A DNA stretch of 64,000 nucleotides. Source: Plasmopara viticola (taxonomy: Eukaryota > Oomycota > Peronosporomycetes > Peronosporales > Peronosporaceae). The DNA lies in contig MBPM02000176.1 in NCBI GenBank assembly GCA_001695595.3, forward strand, positions 17,685-81,684. Direction: 5' to 3'. A program made the position numbers and the translations under genes. The notes under the pieces were generated by a model. That model had not been told where the DNA came from. It worked only from the letters and a program-made list of their open reading frames with translations, and made no database searches. This document shows positions 44,901-59,199 of the stretch, in pieces. Position 1 is the first letter of the stretch. Every line of letters starts with the position of its first letter.

Positions 44901-47900
44901 GATCGATACCCTGCTTCTCCAGGCGTGTGTAGTATAGTGGTCAGTACCTCACCTTGTGGCGGTGATATCCCTGGTTCGAATCCGGGCACGCGCATTTCTG
45001 GACGATGTTATGTGTCGATTGTCTGTTTTTGCTTGCAAAGGCTTTAGTAAAGCGACCTTCGATCACATCGTGTGTGTCATAGTCAAAGCGGGATGGTGCG
45101 ACGTGAACGCACTTATCTATATCTAAACGAAGTTGAGTGCAATGTACCGGGGATGTAGCTCAAATGGTAGAGCGCTCGCTTAGCATGCGAGAGGTACAGG
45201 GATCGATACCCTGCTTCTCCAGGCGTGTGTAGTATAGTGGTCAGTACCTCACCTTGTGGCGGTGATATCCCTGGTTCGAATCCGGGCACGCGCATTTCTG
45301 GACGATGTTATGTGTCGATTGTCTGTTTTTGCTTGCAAAGGCTTTAGTAAAGCGACCTTCGATCACATCGTGTGTGTCATAGTCAAAGCGGGATGGTGCG
45401 ACGTGAACGCACTTATCTATATCTAAACGAAGTTGAGTGCAATGTACCGGGGATGTAGCTCAAATGGTAGAGCGCTCGCTTAGCATGCGAGAGGTACAGG
45501 GATCGATACCCTGCTTCTCCAGGCGTGTGTAGTATAGTGGTCAGTACCTCACCTTGTGGCGGTGATATCCCTGGTTCGAATCCGGGCACGCGCATTTCTG
45601 GACGATGTTATGTGTCGAATTGTCTGTTTTTGCTTGCAAAGGCTTTAGTAAAGCGACCTTCGATCACATCGTGTGTGTCATAGTCAAAGCGGGATGGTGC
45701 GACGTGAACGCACTTATCTATATCTAAACGAAGTTGAGTGCAATGTACCGGGGATGTAGCTCAAATGGTAGAGCGCTCGCTTAGCATGCGAGAGGTACAG
45801 GGATCGATACCCTGCTTCTCCAGGCGTGTGTAGTATAGTGGTCAGTACCTCACCTTGTGGCGGTGATATCCCTGGTTCGAATCCGGGCACGCGCATTTCT
45901 GGACGATGTTATGTGTCGAATTGTCTGTTTTTGCTTGCAAAGGCTTTAGTAAAGCGACCTTCGATCACATCGTGTGTGTCATAGTCAAAGCGGGATGGTG
46001 CGACGTGAACGCACTTATCTATATCTAAACGAAGTTGAGTGCAATGTACCGGGGATGTAGCTCAAATGGTAGAGCGCTCGCTTAGCATGCGAGAGGTACA
46101 GGGATCGATACCCTGCTTCTCCAGGCGTGTGTAGTATAGTGGTCAGTACCTCACCTTGTGGCGGTGATATCCCTGGTTCGAATCCGGGCACGCGCATTTC
46201 TGGACGATGTTATGTGTCGAATTGTCTGTTTTTGCTTGCAAAGGCTTTAGTAAAGCGACCTTCGATCACATCGTGTGTGTCATAGTCAAAGCGGGATGGT
46301 GCGACGTGAACGCACTTATCTATATCTAAACGAAGTTGAGTGCAATGTACCGGGGATGTAGCTCAAATGGTAGAGCGCTCGCTTAGCATGCGAGAGGTAC
46401 AGGGATCGATACCCTGCTTCTCCAGGCGTGTGTAGTATAGTGGTCAGTACCTCACCTTGTGGCGGTGATATCCCTGGTTCGAATCCGGGCACGCGCATTT
46501 CTGGACGATGTTATGTGTCGAATTGTCTGTTTTTGCTTGCAAAGGCTTTAGTAAAGCGACCTTCGATCACATCGTGTGTGTCATAGTCAAAGCGGGATGG
46601 TGCGACGTGAACGCACTTATCTATATCTAAACGAAGTTGAGTGCAATGTACCGGGGATGTAGCTCAAATGGTAGAGCGCTCGCTTAGCATGCGAGAGGTA
46701 CAGGGATCGATACCCTGCTTCTCCAGGCGTGTGTAGTATAGTGGTCAGTACCTCACCTTGTGGCGGTGATATCCCTGGTTCGAATCCGGGCACGCGCATT
46801 TCTGGACGATGTTATGTGTCGATTGTCTGTTTTTGCTTGCAAAGGCTTTAGTAAAGCGACCTTCGATCACATCGTGTGTGTCATAGTCAAAGCGGGATGG
46901 TGCGACGTGAACGCACTTATCTATATCTAAACGAAGTTGAGTGCAATGTACCGGGGATGTAGCTCAAATGGTAGAGCGCTCGCTTAGCATGCGAGAGGTA
47001 CAGGGATCGATACCCTGCTTCTCCAGGCGTGTGTAGTATAGTGGTCAGTACCTCACCTTGTGGCGGTGATATCCCTGGTTCGAATCCGGGCACGCGCATT
47101 TCTGGACGATGTTATGTGTCGATTGTCTGTTTTTGCTTGCAAAGGCTTTAGTAAAGCGACCTTCGATCACATCGTGTGTGTCATAGTCAAAGCGGGATGG
47201 TGCGACGTGAACGCACTTATCTATATCTAAACGAAGTTGAGTGCAATGTACCGGGGATGTAGCTCAAATGGTAGAGCGCTCGCTTAGCATGCGAGAGGTA
47301 CAGGGATCGATACCCTGCTTCTCCAGGCGTGTGTAGTATAGTGGTCAGTACCTCACCTTGTGGCGGTGATATCCCTGGTTCGAATCCGGGCACGCGCATT
47401 TCTGGACGATGTTATGTGTCGAATTGTCTGTTTTTGCTTGCAAAGGCTTTAGTAAAGCGACCTTCGATCACATCGTGTGTGTCATAGTCAAAGCGGGATG
47501 GTGCGACGTGAACGCACTTATCTATATCTAAACGAAGTTGAGTGCAATGTACCGGGGATGTAGCTCAAATGGTAGAGCGCTCGCTTAGCATGCGAGAGGT
47601 ACAGGGATCGATACCCTGCTTCTCCAGGCGTGTGTAGTATAGTGGTCAGTACCTCACCTTGTGGCGGTGATATCCCTGGTTCGAATCCGGGCACGCGCAT
47701 TTCTGGACGATGTTATGTGTCGATTGTCTGTTTTTGCTTGCAAAGGCTTTAGTAAAGCGACCTTCGATCACATCGTGTGTGTCATAGTCAAAGCGGGATG
47801 GTGCGACGTGAACGCACTTATCTATATCTAAACGAAGTTGAGTGCAATGTACCGGGGATGTAGCTCAAATGGTAGAGCGCTCGCTTAGCATGCGAGAGGT

Positions 47901-50900
47901 ACAGGGATCGATACCCTGCTTCTCCAGGCGTGTGTAGTATAGTGGTCAGTACCTCACCTTGTGGCGGTGATATCCCTGGTTCGAATCCGGGCACGCGCAT
48001 TTCTGGACGATGTTATGTGTCGAATTGTCTGTTTTTGCTTGCAAAGGCTTTAGTAAAGCGACCTTCGATCACATCGTGTGTGTCATAGTCAAAGCGGGAT
48101 GGTGCGACGTGAACGCACTTATCTATATCTAAACGAAGTTGAGTGCAATGTACCGGGGATGTAGCTCAAATGGTAGAGCGCTCGCTTAGCATGCGAGAGG
48201 TACAGGGATCGATACCCTGCTTCTCCAGGCGTGTGTAGTATAGTGGTCAGTACCTCACCTTGTGGCGGTGATATCCCTGGTTCGAATCCGGGCACGCGCA
48301 TTTCTGGACGATGTTATGTGTCGAATTGTCTGTTTTTGCTTGCAAAGGCTTTAGTAAAGCGACCTTCGATCACATCGTGTGTGTCATAGTCAAAGCGGGA
48401 TGGTGCGACGTGAACGCACTTATCTATATCTAAACGAAGTTGAGTGCAATGTACCGGGGATGTAGCTCAAATGGTAGAGCGCTCGCTTAGCATGCGAGAG
48501 GTACAGGGATCGATACCCTGCTTCTCCAGGCGTGTGTAGTATAGTGGTCAGTACCTCACCTTGTGGCGGTGATATCCCTGGTTCGAATCCGGGCACGCGC
48601 ATTTCTGGACGATGTTATGTGTCGATTGTCTGTTTTTGCTTGCAAAGGCTTTAGTAAAGCGACCTTCGATCACATCGTGTGTGTCATAGTCAAAGCGGGA
48701 TGGTGCGACGTGAACGCACTTATCTATATCTAAACGAAGTTGAGTGCAATGTACCGGGGATGTAGCTCAAATGGTAGAGCGCTCGCTTAGCATGCGAGAG
48801 GTACAGGGATCGATACCCTGCTTCTCCAGGCGTGTGTAGTATAGTGGTCAGTACCTCACCTTGTGGCGGTGATATCCCTGGTTCGAATCCGGGCACGCGC
48901 ATTTCTGGACGATGTTATGTGTCGAATTGTCTGTTTTTGCTTGCAAAGGCTTTAGTAAAGCGACCTTCGATCACATCGTGTGTGTCATAGTCAAAGCGGG
49001 ATGGTGCGACGTGAACGCACTTATCTATATCTAAACGAAGTTGAGTGCAATGTACCGGGGATGTAGCTCAAATGGTAGAGCGCTCGCTTAGCATGCGAGA
49101 GGTACAGGGATCGATACCCTGCTTCTCCAGGCGTGTGTAGTATAGTGGTCAGTACCTCACCTTGTGGCGGTGATATCCCTGGTTCGAATCCGGGCACGCG
49201 CATTTCTGGACGATGTTATGTGTCGAATTGTCTGTTTTTGCTTGCAAAGGCTTTAGTAAAGCGACCTTCGATCACATCGTGTGTGTCATAGTCAAAGCGG
49301 GATGGTGCGACGTGAACGCACTTATCTATATCTAAACGAAGTTGAGTGCAATGTACCGGGGATGTAGCTCAAATGGTAGAGCGCTCGCTTAGCATGCGAG
49401 AGGTACAGGGATCGATACCCTGCTTCTCCAGGCGTGTGTAGTATAGTGGTCAGTACCTCACCTTGTGGCGGTGATATCCCTGGTTCGAATCCGGGCACGC
49501 GCATTTCTGGACGATGTTATGTGTCGAATTGTCTGTTTTTGCTTGCAAAGGCTTTAGTAAAGCGACCTTCGATCACATCGTGTGTGTCATAGTCAAAGCG
49601 GGATGGTGCGACGTGAACGCACTTATCTATATCTAAACGAAGTTGAGTGCAATGTACCGGGGATGTAGCTCAAATGGTAGAGCGCTCGCTTAGCATGCGA
49701 GAGGTACAGGGATCGATACCCTGCTTCTCCAGGCGTGTGTAGTATAGTGGTCAGTACCTCACCTTGTGGCGGTGATATCCCTGGTTCGAATCCGGGCACG
49801 CGCATTTCTGGACGATGTTATGTGTCGAATTGTCTGTTTTTGCTTGCAAAGGCTTTAGTAAAGCGACCTTCGATCACATCGTGTGTGTCATAGTCAAAGC
49901 GGGATGGTGCGACGTGAACGCACTTATCTATATCTAAACGAAGTTGAGTGCAATGTACCGGGGATGTAGCTCAAATGGTAGAGCGCTCGCTTAGCATGCG
50001 AGAGGTACAGGGATCGATACCCTGCTTCTCCAGGCGTGTGTAGTATAGTGGTCAGTACCTCACCTTGTGGCGGTGATATCCCTGGTTCGAATCCGGGCAC
50101 GCGCATTTCTGGACGATGTTATGTGTCGAATTGTCTGTTTTTGCTTGCAAAGGCTTTAGTAAAGCGACCTTCGATCACATCGTGTGTGTCATAGTCAAAG
50201 CGGGATGGTGCGACGTGAACGCACTTATCTATATCTAAACGAAGTTGAGTGCAATGTACCGGGGATGTAGCTCAAATGGTAGAGCGCTCGCTTAGCATGC
50301 GAGAGGTACAGGGATCGATACCCTGCTTCTCCAGGCGTGTGTAGTATAGTGGTCAGTACCTCACCTTGTGGCGGTGATATCCCTGGTTCGAATCCGGGCA
50401 CGCGCATTTCTGGACGATGTTATGTGTCGAATTGTCTGTTTTTGCTTGCAAAGGCTTTAGTAAAGCGACCTTCGATCACATCGTGTGTGTCATAGTCAAA
50501 GCGGGATGGTGCGACGTGAACGCACTTATCTATATCTAAACGAAGTTGAGTGCAATGTACCGGGGATGTAGCTCAAATGGTAGAGCGCTCGCTTAGCATG
50601 CGAGAGGTACAGGGATCGATACCCTGCTTCTCCAGGCGTGTGTAGTATAGTGGTCAGTACCTCACCTTGTGGCGGTGATATCCCTGGTTCGAATCCGGGC
50701 ACGCGCATTTCTGGACGATGTTATGTGTCGAATTGTCTGTTTTTGCTTGCAAAGGCTTTAGTAAAGCGACCTTCGATCACATCGTGTGTGTCATAGTCAA
50801 AGCGGGATGGTGCGACGTGAACGCACTTATCTATATCTAAACGAAGTTGAGTGCAATGTACCGGGGATGTAGCTCAAATGGTAGAGCGCTCGCTTAGCAT

Positions 50901-53900
50901 GCGAGAGGTACAGGGATCGATACCCTGCTTCTCCAGGCGTGTGTAGTATAGTGGTCAGTACCTCACCTTGTGGCGGTGATATCCCTGGTTCGAATCCGGG
51001 CACGCGCATTTCTGGACGATGTTATGTGTCGAATTGTCTGTTTTTGCTTGCAAAGGCTTTAGTAAAGCGACCTTCGATCACATCGTGTGTGTCATAGTCA
51101 AAGCGGGATGGTGCGACGTGAACGCACTTATCTATATCTAAACGAAGTTGAGTGCAATGTACCGGGGATGTAGCTCAAATGGTAGAGCGCTCGCTTAGCA
51201 TGCGAGAGGTACAGGGATCGATACCCTGCTTCTCCAGGCGTGTGTAGTATAGTGGTCAGTACCTCACCTTGTGGCGGTGATATCCCTGGTTCGAATCCGG
51301 GCACGCGCATTTCTGGACGATGTTATGTGTCGATTGTCTGTTTTTGCTTGCAAAGGCTTTAGTAAAGCGACCTTCGATCACATCGTGTGTGTCATAGTCA
51401 AAGCGGGATGGTGCGACGTGAACGCACTTATCTATATCTAAACGAAGTTGAGTGCAATGTACCGGGGATGTAGCTCAAATGGTAGAGCGCTCGCTTAGCA
51501 TGCGAGAGGTACAGGGATCGATACCCTGCTTCTCCAGGCGTGTGTAGTATAGTGGTCAGTACCTCACCTTGTGGCGGTGATATCCCTGGTTCGAATCCGG
51601 GCACGCGCATTTCTGGACGATGTTATGTGTCGTATTGTCTGTTTTTGCTTGCAAAGGCTTTAGTAAAGCGACCTTCGATCACATCGTGTGTGTCATAGTC
51701 AAAGCGGGATGGTGCGACGTGAACGCACTTATCTATATCTAAACGAAGTTGAGTGCAATGTACCGGGGATGTAGCTCAAATGGTAGAGCGCTCGCTTAGC
51801 ATGCGAGAGGTACAGGGATCGATACCCTGCTTCTCCAGGCGTGTGTAGTATAGTGGTCAGTACCTCACCTTGTGGCGGTGATATCCCTGGTTCGAATCCG
51901 GGCACGCGCATTTCTGGACGATGTTATGTGTCGATTGTCTGTTTTTGCTTGCAAAGGCTTTAGTAAAGCGACCTTCGATCACATCGTGTGTGTCATAGTC
52001 AAAGCGGGATGGTGCGACGTGAACGCACTTATCTATATCTAAACGAAGTTGAGTGCAATGTACCGGGGATGTAGCTCAAATGGTAGAGCGCTCGCTTAGC
52101 ATGCGAGAGGTACAGGGATCGATACCCTGCTTCTCCAGGCGTGTGTAGTATAGTGGTCAGTACCTCACCTTGTGGCGGTGATATCCCTGGTTCGAATCCG
52201 GGCACGCGCATTTCTGGACGATGTTATGTGTCGAATTGTCTGTTTTTGCTTGCAAAGGCTTTAGTAAAGCGACCTTCGATCACATCGTGTGTGTCATAGT
52301 CAAAGCGGGATGGTGCGACGTGAACGCACTTATCTATATCTAAACGAAGTTGAGTGCAATGTACCGGGGATGTAGCTCAAATGGTAGAGCGCTCGCTTAG
52401 CATGCGAGAGGTACAGGGATCGATACCCTGCTTCTCCAGGCGTGTGTAGTATAGTGGTCAGTACCTCACCTTGTGGCGGTGATATCCCTGGTTCGAATCC
52501 GGGCACGCGCATTTCTGGACGATGTTATGTGTCGATTGTCTGTTTTTGCTTGCAAAGGCTTTAGTAAAGCGACCTTCGATCACATCGTGTGTGTCATAGT
52601 CAAAGCGGGATGGTGCGACGTGAACGCACTTATCTATATCTAAACGAAGTTGAGTGCAATGTACCGGGGATGTAGCTCAAATGGTAGAGCGCTCGCTTAG
52701 CATGCGAGAGGTACAGGGATCGATACCCTGCTTCTCCAGGCGTGTGTAGTATAGTGGTCAGTACCTCACCTTGTGGCGGTGATATCCCTGGTTCGAATCC
52801 GGGCACGCGCATTTCTGGACGATGTTATGTGTCGAATTGTCTGTTTTTGCTTGCAAAGGCTTTAGTAAAGCGACCTTCGATCACATCGTGTGTGTCATAG
52901 TCAAAGCGGGATGGTGCGACGTGAACGCACTTATCTATATCTAAACGAAGTTGAGTGCAATGTACCGGGGATGTAGCTCAAATGGTAGAGCGCTCGCTTA
53001 GCATGCGAGAGGTACAGGGATCGATACCCTGCTTCTCCAGGCGTGTGTAGTATAGTGGTCAGTACCTCACCTTGTGGCGGTGATATCCCTGGTTCGAATC
53101 CGGGCACGCGCATTTCTGGACGATGTTATGTGTCGAATTGTCTGTTTTTGCTTGCAAAGGCTTTAGTAAAGCGACCTTCGATCACATCGTGTGTGTCATA
53201 GTCAAAGCGGGATGGTGCGACGTGAACGCACTTATCTATATCTAAACGAAGTTGAGTGCAATGTACCGGGGATGTAGCTCAAATGGTAGAGCGCTCGCTT
53301 AGCATGCGAGAGGTACAGGGATCGATACCCTGCTTCTCCAGGCGTGTGTAGTATAGTGGTCAGTACCTCACCTTGTGGCGGTGATATCCCTGGTTCGAAT
53401 CCGGGCACGCGCATTTCTGGACGATGTTATGTGTCGAATTGTCTGTTTTTGCTTGCAAAGGCTTTAGTAAAGCGACCTTCGATCACATCGTGTGTGTCAT
53501 AGTCAAAGCGGGATGGTGCGACGTGAACGCACTTATCTATATCTAAACGAAGTTGAGTGCAATGTACCGGGGATGTAGCTCAAATGGTAGAGCGCTCGCT
53601 TAGCATGCGAGAGGTACAGGGATCGATACCCTGCTTCTCCAGGCGTGTGTAGTATAGTGGTCAGTACCTCACCTTGTGGCGGTGATATCCCTGGTTCGAA
53701 TCCGGGCACGCGCATTTCTGGACGATGTTATGTGTCGAATTGTCTGTTTTTGCTTGCAAAGGCTTTAGTAAAGCGACCTTCGATCACATCGTGTGTGTCA
53801 TAGTCAAAGCGGGATGGTGCGACGTGAACGCACTTATCTATATCTAAACGAAGTTGAGTGCAATGTACCGGGGATGTAGCTCAAATGGTAGAGCGCTCGC

Positions 53901-56900
53901 TTAGCATGCGAGAGGTACAGGGATCGATACCCTGCTTCTCCAGGCGTGTGTAGTATAGTGGTCAGTACCTCACCTTGTGGCGGTGATATCCCTGGTTCGA
54001 ATCCGGGCACGCGCATTTCTGGACGATGTTATGTGTCGAATTGTCTGTTTTTGCTTGCAAAGGCTTTAGTAAAGCGACCTTCGATCACATCGTGTGTGTC
54101 ATAGTCAAAGCGGGATGGTGCGACGTGAACGCACTTATCTATATCTAAACGAAGTTGAGTGCAATGTACCGGGGATGTAGCTCAAATGGTAGAGCGCTCG
54201 CTTAGCATGCGAGAGGTACAGGGATCGATACCCTGCTTCTCCAGGCGTGTGTAGTATAGTGGTCAGTACCTCACCTTGTGGCGGTGATATCCCTGGTTCG
54301 AATCCGGGCACGCGCATTTCTGGACGATGTTATGTGTCGAATTGTCTGTTTTTGCTTGCAAAGGCTTTAGTAAAGCGACCTTCGATCACATCGTGTGTGT
54401 CATAGTCAAAGCGGGATGGTGCGACGTGAACGCACTTATCTATATCTAAACGAAGTTGAGTGCAATGTACCGGGGATGTAGCTCAAATGGTAGAGCGCTC
54501 GCTTAGCATGCGAGAGGTACAGGGATCGATACCCTGCTTCTCCAGGCGTGTGTAGTATAGTGGTCAGTACCTCACCTTGTGGCGGTGATATCCCTGGTTC
54601 GAATCCGGGCACGCGCATTTCTGGACGATGTTATGTGTCGAATTGTCTGTTTTTGCTTGCAAAGGCTTTAGTAAAGCGACCTTCGATCACATCGTGTGTG
54701 TCATAGTCAAAGCGGGATGGTGCGACGTGAACGCACTTATCTATATCTAAACGAAGTTGAGTGCAATGTACCGGGGATGTAGCTCAAATGGTAGAGCGCT
54801 CGCTTAGCATGCGAGAGGTACAGGGATCGATACCCTGCTTCTCCAGGCGTGTGTAGTATAGTGGTCAGTACCTCACCTTGTGGCGGTGATATCCCTGGTT
54901 CGAATCCGGGCACGCGCATTTCTGGACGATGTTATGTGTCGATTGTCTGTTTTTGCTTGCAAAGGCTTTAGTAAAGCGACCTTCGATCACATCGTGTGTG
55001 TCATAGTCAAAGCGGGATGGTGCGACGTGAACGCACTTATCTATATCTAAACGAAGTTGAGTGCAATGTACCGGGGATGTAGCTCAAATGGTAGAGCGCT
55101 CGCTTAGCATGCGAGAGGTACAGGGATCGATACCCTGCTTCTCCAGGCGTGTGTAGTATAGTGGTCAGTACCTCACCTTGTGGCGGTGATATCCCTGGTT
55201 CGAATCCGGGCACGCGCATTTCTGGACGATGTTATGTGTCGTAATTGTCTGTTTTTGCTTGCAAAGGCTTTAGTAAAGCGACCTTCGATCACATCGTGTG
55301 TGTCATAGTCAAAGCGGGATGGTGCGACGTGAACGCACTTATCTATATCTAAACGAAGTTGAGTGCAATGTACCGGGGATGTAGCTCAAATGGTAGAGCG
55401 CTCGCTTAGCATGCGAGAGGTACAGGGATCGATACCCTGCTTCTCCAGGCGTGTGTAGTATAGTGGTCAGTACCTCACCTTGTGGCGGTGATATCCCTGG
55501 TTCGAATCCGGGCACGCGCATTTCTGGACGATGTTATGTGTCGAATTGTCTGTTTTTGCTTGCAAAGGCTTTAGTAAAGCGACCTTCGATCACATCGTGT
55601 GTGTCATAGTCAAAGCGGGATGGTGCGACGTGAACGCACTTATCTATATCTAAACGAAGTTGAGTGCAATGTACCGGGGATGTAGCTCAAATGGTAGAGC
55701 GCTCGCTTAGCATGCGAGAGGTACAGGGATCGATACCCTGCTTCTCCAGGCGTGTGTAGTATAGTGGTCAGTACCTCACCTTGTGGCGGTGATATCCCTG
55801 GTTCGAATCCGGGCACGCGCATTTCTGGACGATGTTATGTGTCGTATTGTCTGTTTTTGCTTGCAAAGGCTTTAGTAAAGCGACCTTCGATCACATCGTG
55901 TGTGTCATAGTCAAAGCGGGATGGTGCGACGTGAACGCACTTATCTATATCTAAACGAAGTTGAGTGCAATGTACCGGGGATGTAGCTCAAATGGTAGAG
56001 CGCTCGCTTAGCATGCGAGAGGTACAGGGATCGATACCCTGCTTCTCCAGGCGTGTGTAGTATAGTGGTCAGTACCTCACCTTGTGGCGGTGATATCCCT
56101 GGTTCGAATCCGGGCACGCGCATTTCTGGACGATGTTATGTGTCGATTGTCTGTTTTTGCTTGCAAAGGCTTTAGTAAAGCGACCTTCGATCACATCGTG
56201 TGTGTCATAGTCAAAGCGGGATGGTGCGACGTGAACGCACTTATCTATATCTAAACGAAGTTGAGTGCAATGTACCGGGGATGTAGCTCAAATGGTAGAG
56301 CGCTCGCTTAGCATGCGAGAGGTACAGGGATCGATACCCTGCTTCTCCAGGCGTGTGTAGTATAGTGGTCAGTACCTCACCTTGTGGCGGTGATATCCCT
56401 GGTTCGAATCCGGGCACGCGCATTTCTGGACGATGTTATGTGTCGTATTGTCTGTTTTTGCTTGCAAAGGCTTTAGTAAAGCGACCTTCGATCACATCGT
56501 GTGTGTCATAGTCAAAGCGGGATGGTGCGACGTGAACGCACTTATCTATATCTAAACGAAGTTGAGTGCAATGTACCGGGGATGTAGCTCAAATGGTAGA
56601 GCGCTCGCTTAGCATGCGAGAGGTACAGGGATCGATACCCTGCTTCTCCAGGCGTGTGTAGTATAGTGGTCAGTACCTCACCTTGTGGCGGTGATATCCC
56701 TGGTTCGAATCCGGGCACGCGCATTTCTGGACGATGTTATGTGTCGAATTGTCTGTTTTTGCTTGCAAAGGCTTTAGTAAAGCGACCTTCGATCACATCG
56801 TGTGTGTCATAGTCAAAGCGGGATGGTGCGACGTGAACGCACTTATCTATATCTAAACGAAGTTGAGTGCAATGTACCGGGGATGTAGCTCAAATGGTAG

Positions 56901-59199
56901 AGCGCTCGCTTAGCATGCGAGAGGTACAGGGATCGATACCCTGCTTCTCCAGGCGTGTGTAGTATAGTGGTCAGTACCTCACCTTGTGGCGGTGATATCC
57001 CTGGTTCGAATCCGGGCACGCGCATTTCTGGACGATGTTATGTGTCGAATTGTCTGTTTTTGCTTGCAAAGGCTTTAGTAAAGCGACCTTCGATCACATC
57101 GTGTGTGTCATAGTCAAAGCGGGATGGTGCGACGTGAACGCACTTATCTATATCTAAACGAAGTTGAGTGCAATGTACCGGGGATGTAGCTCAAATGGTA
57201 GAGCGCTCGCTTAGCATGCGAGAGGTACAGGGATCGATACCCTGCTTCTCCAGGCGTGTGTAGTATAGTGGTCAGTACCTCACCTTGTGGCGGTGATATC
57301 CCTGGTTCGAATCCGGGCACGCGCATTTCTGGACGATGTTATGTGTCGAATTGTCTGTTTTTGCTTGCAAAGGCTTTAGTAAAGCGACCTTCGATCACAT
57401 CGTGTGTGTCATAGTCAAAGCGGGATGGTGCGACGTGAACGCACTTATCTATATCTAAACGAAGTTGAGTGCAATGTACCGGGGATGTAGCTCAAATGGT
57501 AGAGCGCTCGCTTAGCATGCGAGAGGTACAGGGATCGATACCCTGCTTCTCCAGGCGTGTGTAGTATAGTGGTCAGTACCTCACCTTGTGGCGGTGATAT
57601 CCCTGGTTCGAATCCGGGCACGCGCATTTCTGGACGATGTTATGTGTCGATTGTCTGTTTTTGCTTGCAAAGGCTTTAGTAAAGCGACCTTCGATCACAT
57701 CGTGTGTGTCATAGTCAAAGCGGGATGGTGCGACGTGAACGCACTTATCTATATCTAAACGAAGTTGAGTGCAATGTACCGGGGATGTAGCTCAAATGGT
57801 AGAGCGCTCGCTTAGCATGCGAGAGGTACAGGGATCGATACCCTGCTTCTCCAGGCGTGTGTAGTATAGTGGTCAGTACCTCACCTTGTGGCGGTGATAT
57901 CCCTGGTTCGAATCCGGGCACGCGCATTTCTGGACGATGTTATGTGTCGAATTGTCTGTTTTTGCTTGCAAAGGCTTTAGTAAAGCGACCTTCGATCACA
58001 TCGTGTGTGTCATAGTCAAAGCGGGATGGTGCGACGTGAACGCACTTATCTATATCTAAACGAAGTTGAGTGCAATGTACCGGGGATGTAGCTCAAATGG
58101 TAGAGCGCTCGCTTAGCATGCGAGAGGTACAGGGATCGATACCCTGCTTCTCCAGGCGTGTGTAGTATAGTGGTCAGTACCTCACCTTGTGGCGGTGATA
58201 TCCCTGGTTCGAATCCGGGCACGCGCATTTCTGGACGATGTTATGTGTCGTATTGTCTGTTTTTGCTTGCAAAGGCTTTAGTAAAGCGACCTTCGATCAC
58301 ATCGTGTGTGTCATAGTCAAAGCGGGATGGTGCGACGTGAACGCACTTATCTATATCTAAACGAAGTTGAGTGCAATGTACCGGGGATGTAGCTCAAATG
58401 GTAGAGCGCTCGCTTAGCATGCGAGAGGTACAGGGATCGATACCCTGCTTCTCCAGGCGTGTGTAGTATAGTGGTCAGTACCTCACCTTGTGGCGGTGAT
58501 ATCCCTGGTTCGAATCCGGGCACGCGCATTTCTGGACGATGTTATGTGTCGAATTGTCTGTTTTTGCTTGGCAAAGGCTTTAGTAAAGCGACCTTCGATC
58601 ACATCGTGTGTGTCATAGTCAAAGCGGGATGGTGCGACGTGAACGCACTTATCTATATCTAAACGAAGTTGAGTGCAATGTACCGGGGATGTAGCTCAAA
58701 TGGTAGAGCGCTCGCTTAGCATGCGAGAGGTACAGGGATCGATACCCTGCTTCTCCAGGCGTGTGTAGTATAGTGGTCAGTACCTCACCTTGTGGCGGTG
58801 ATATCCCTGGTTCGAATCCGGGCACGCGCATTTCTGGACGATGTTATGTGTCGAATTGTCTGTTTTTGCTTGCAAAGGCTTTAGTAAAGCGACCTTCGAT
58901 CACATCGTGTGTGTCATAGTCAAAGCGGGATGGTGCGACGTGAACGCACTTATCTATATCTAATCGAAGTTGAGTGCAATGTACCGGGGATGTAGCTCAA
59001 ATGGTAGAGCGCTCGCTTAGCATGCGAGAGGTACAGGGATCGATACCCTGCTTCTCCAGGCGTGTGTAGTATAGTGGTCAGTACCTCACCTTGTGGCGGT
59101 GATATCCCTGGTTCGAATCCGGGCACGCGCATTTCTGGACGATGTTATGTGTCGAATTGTCTGTTTTTGCTTGCAAAGGCTTTAGTAAAGCGACCTTCG

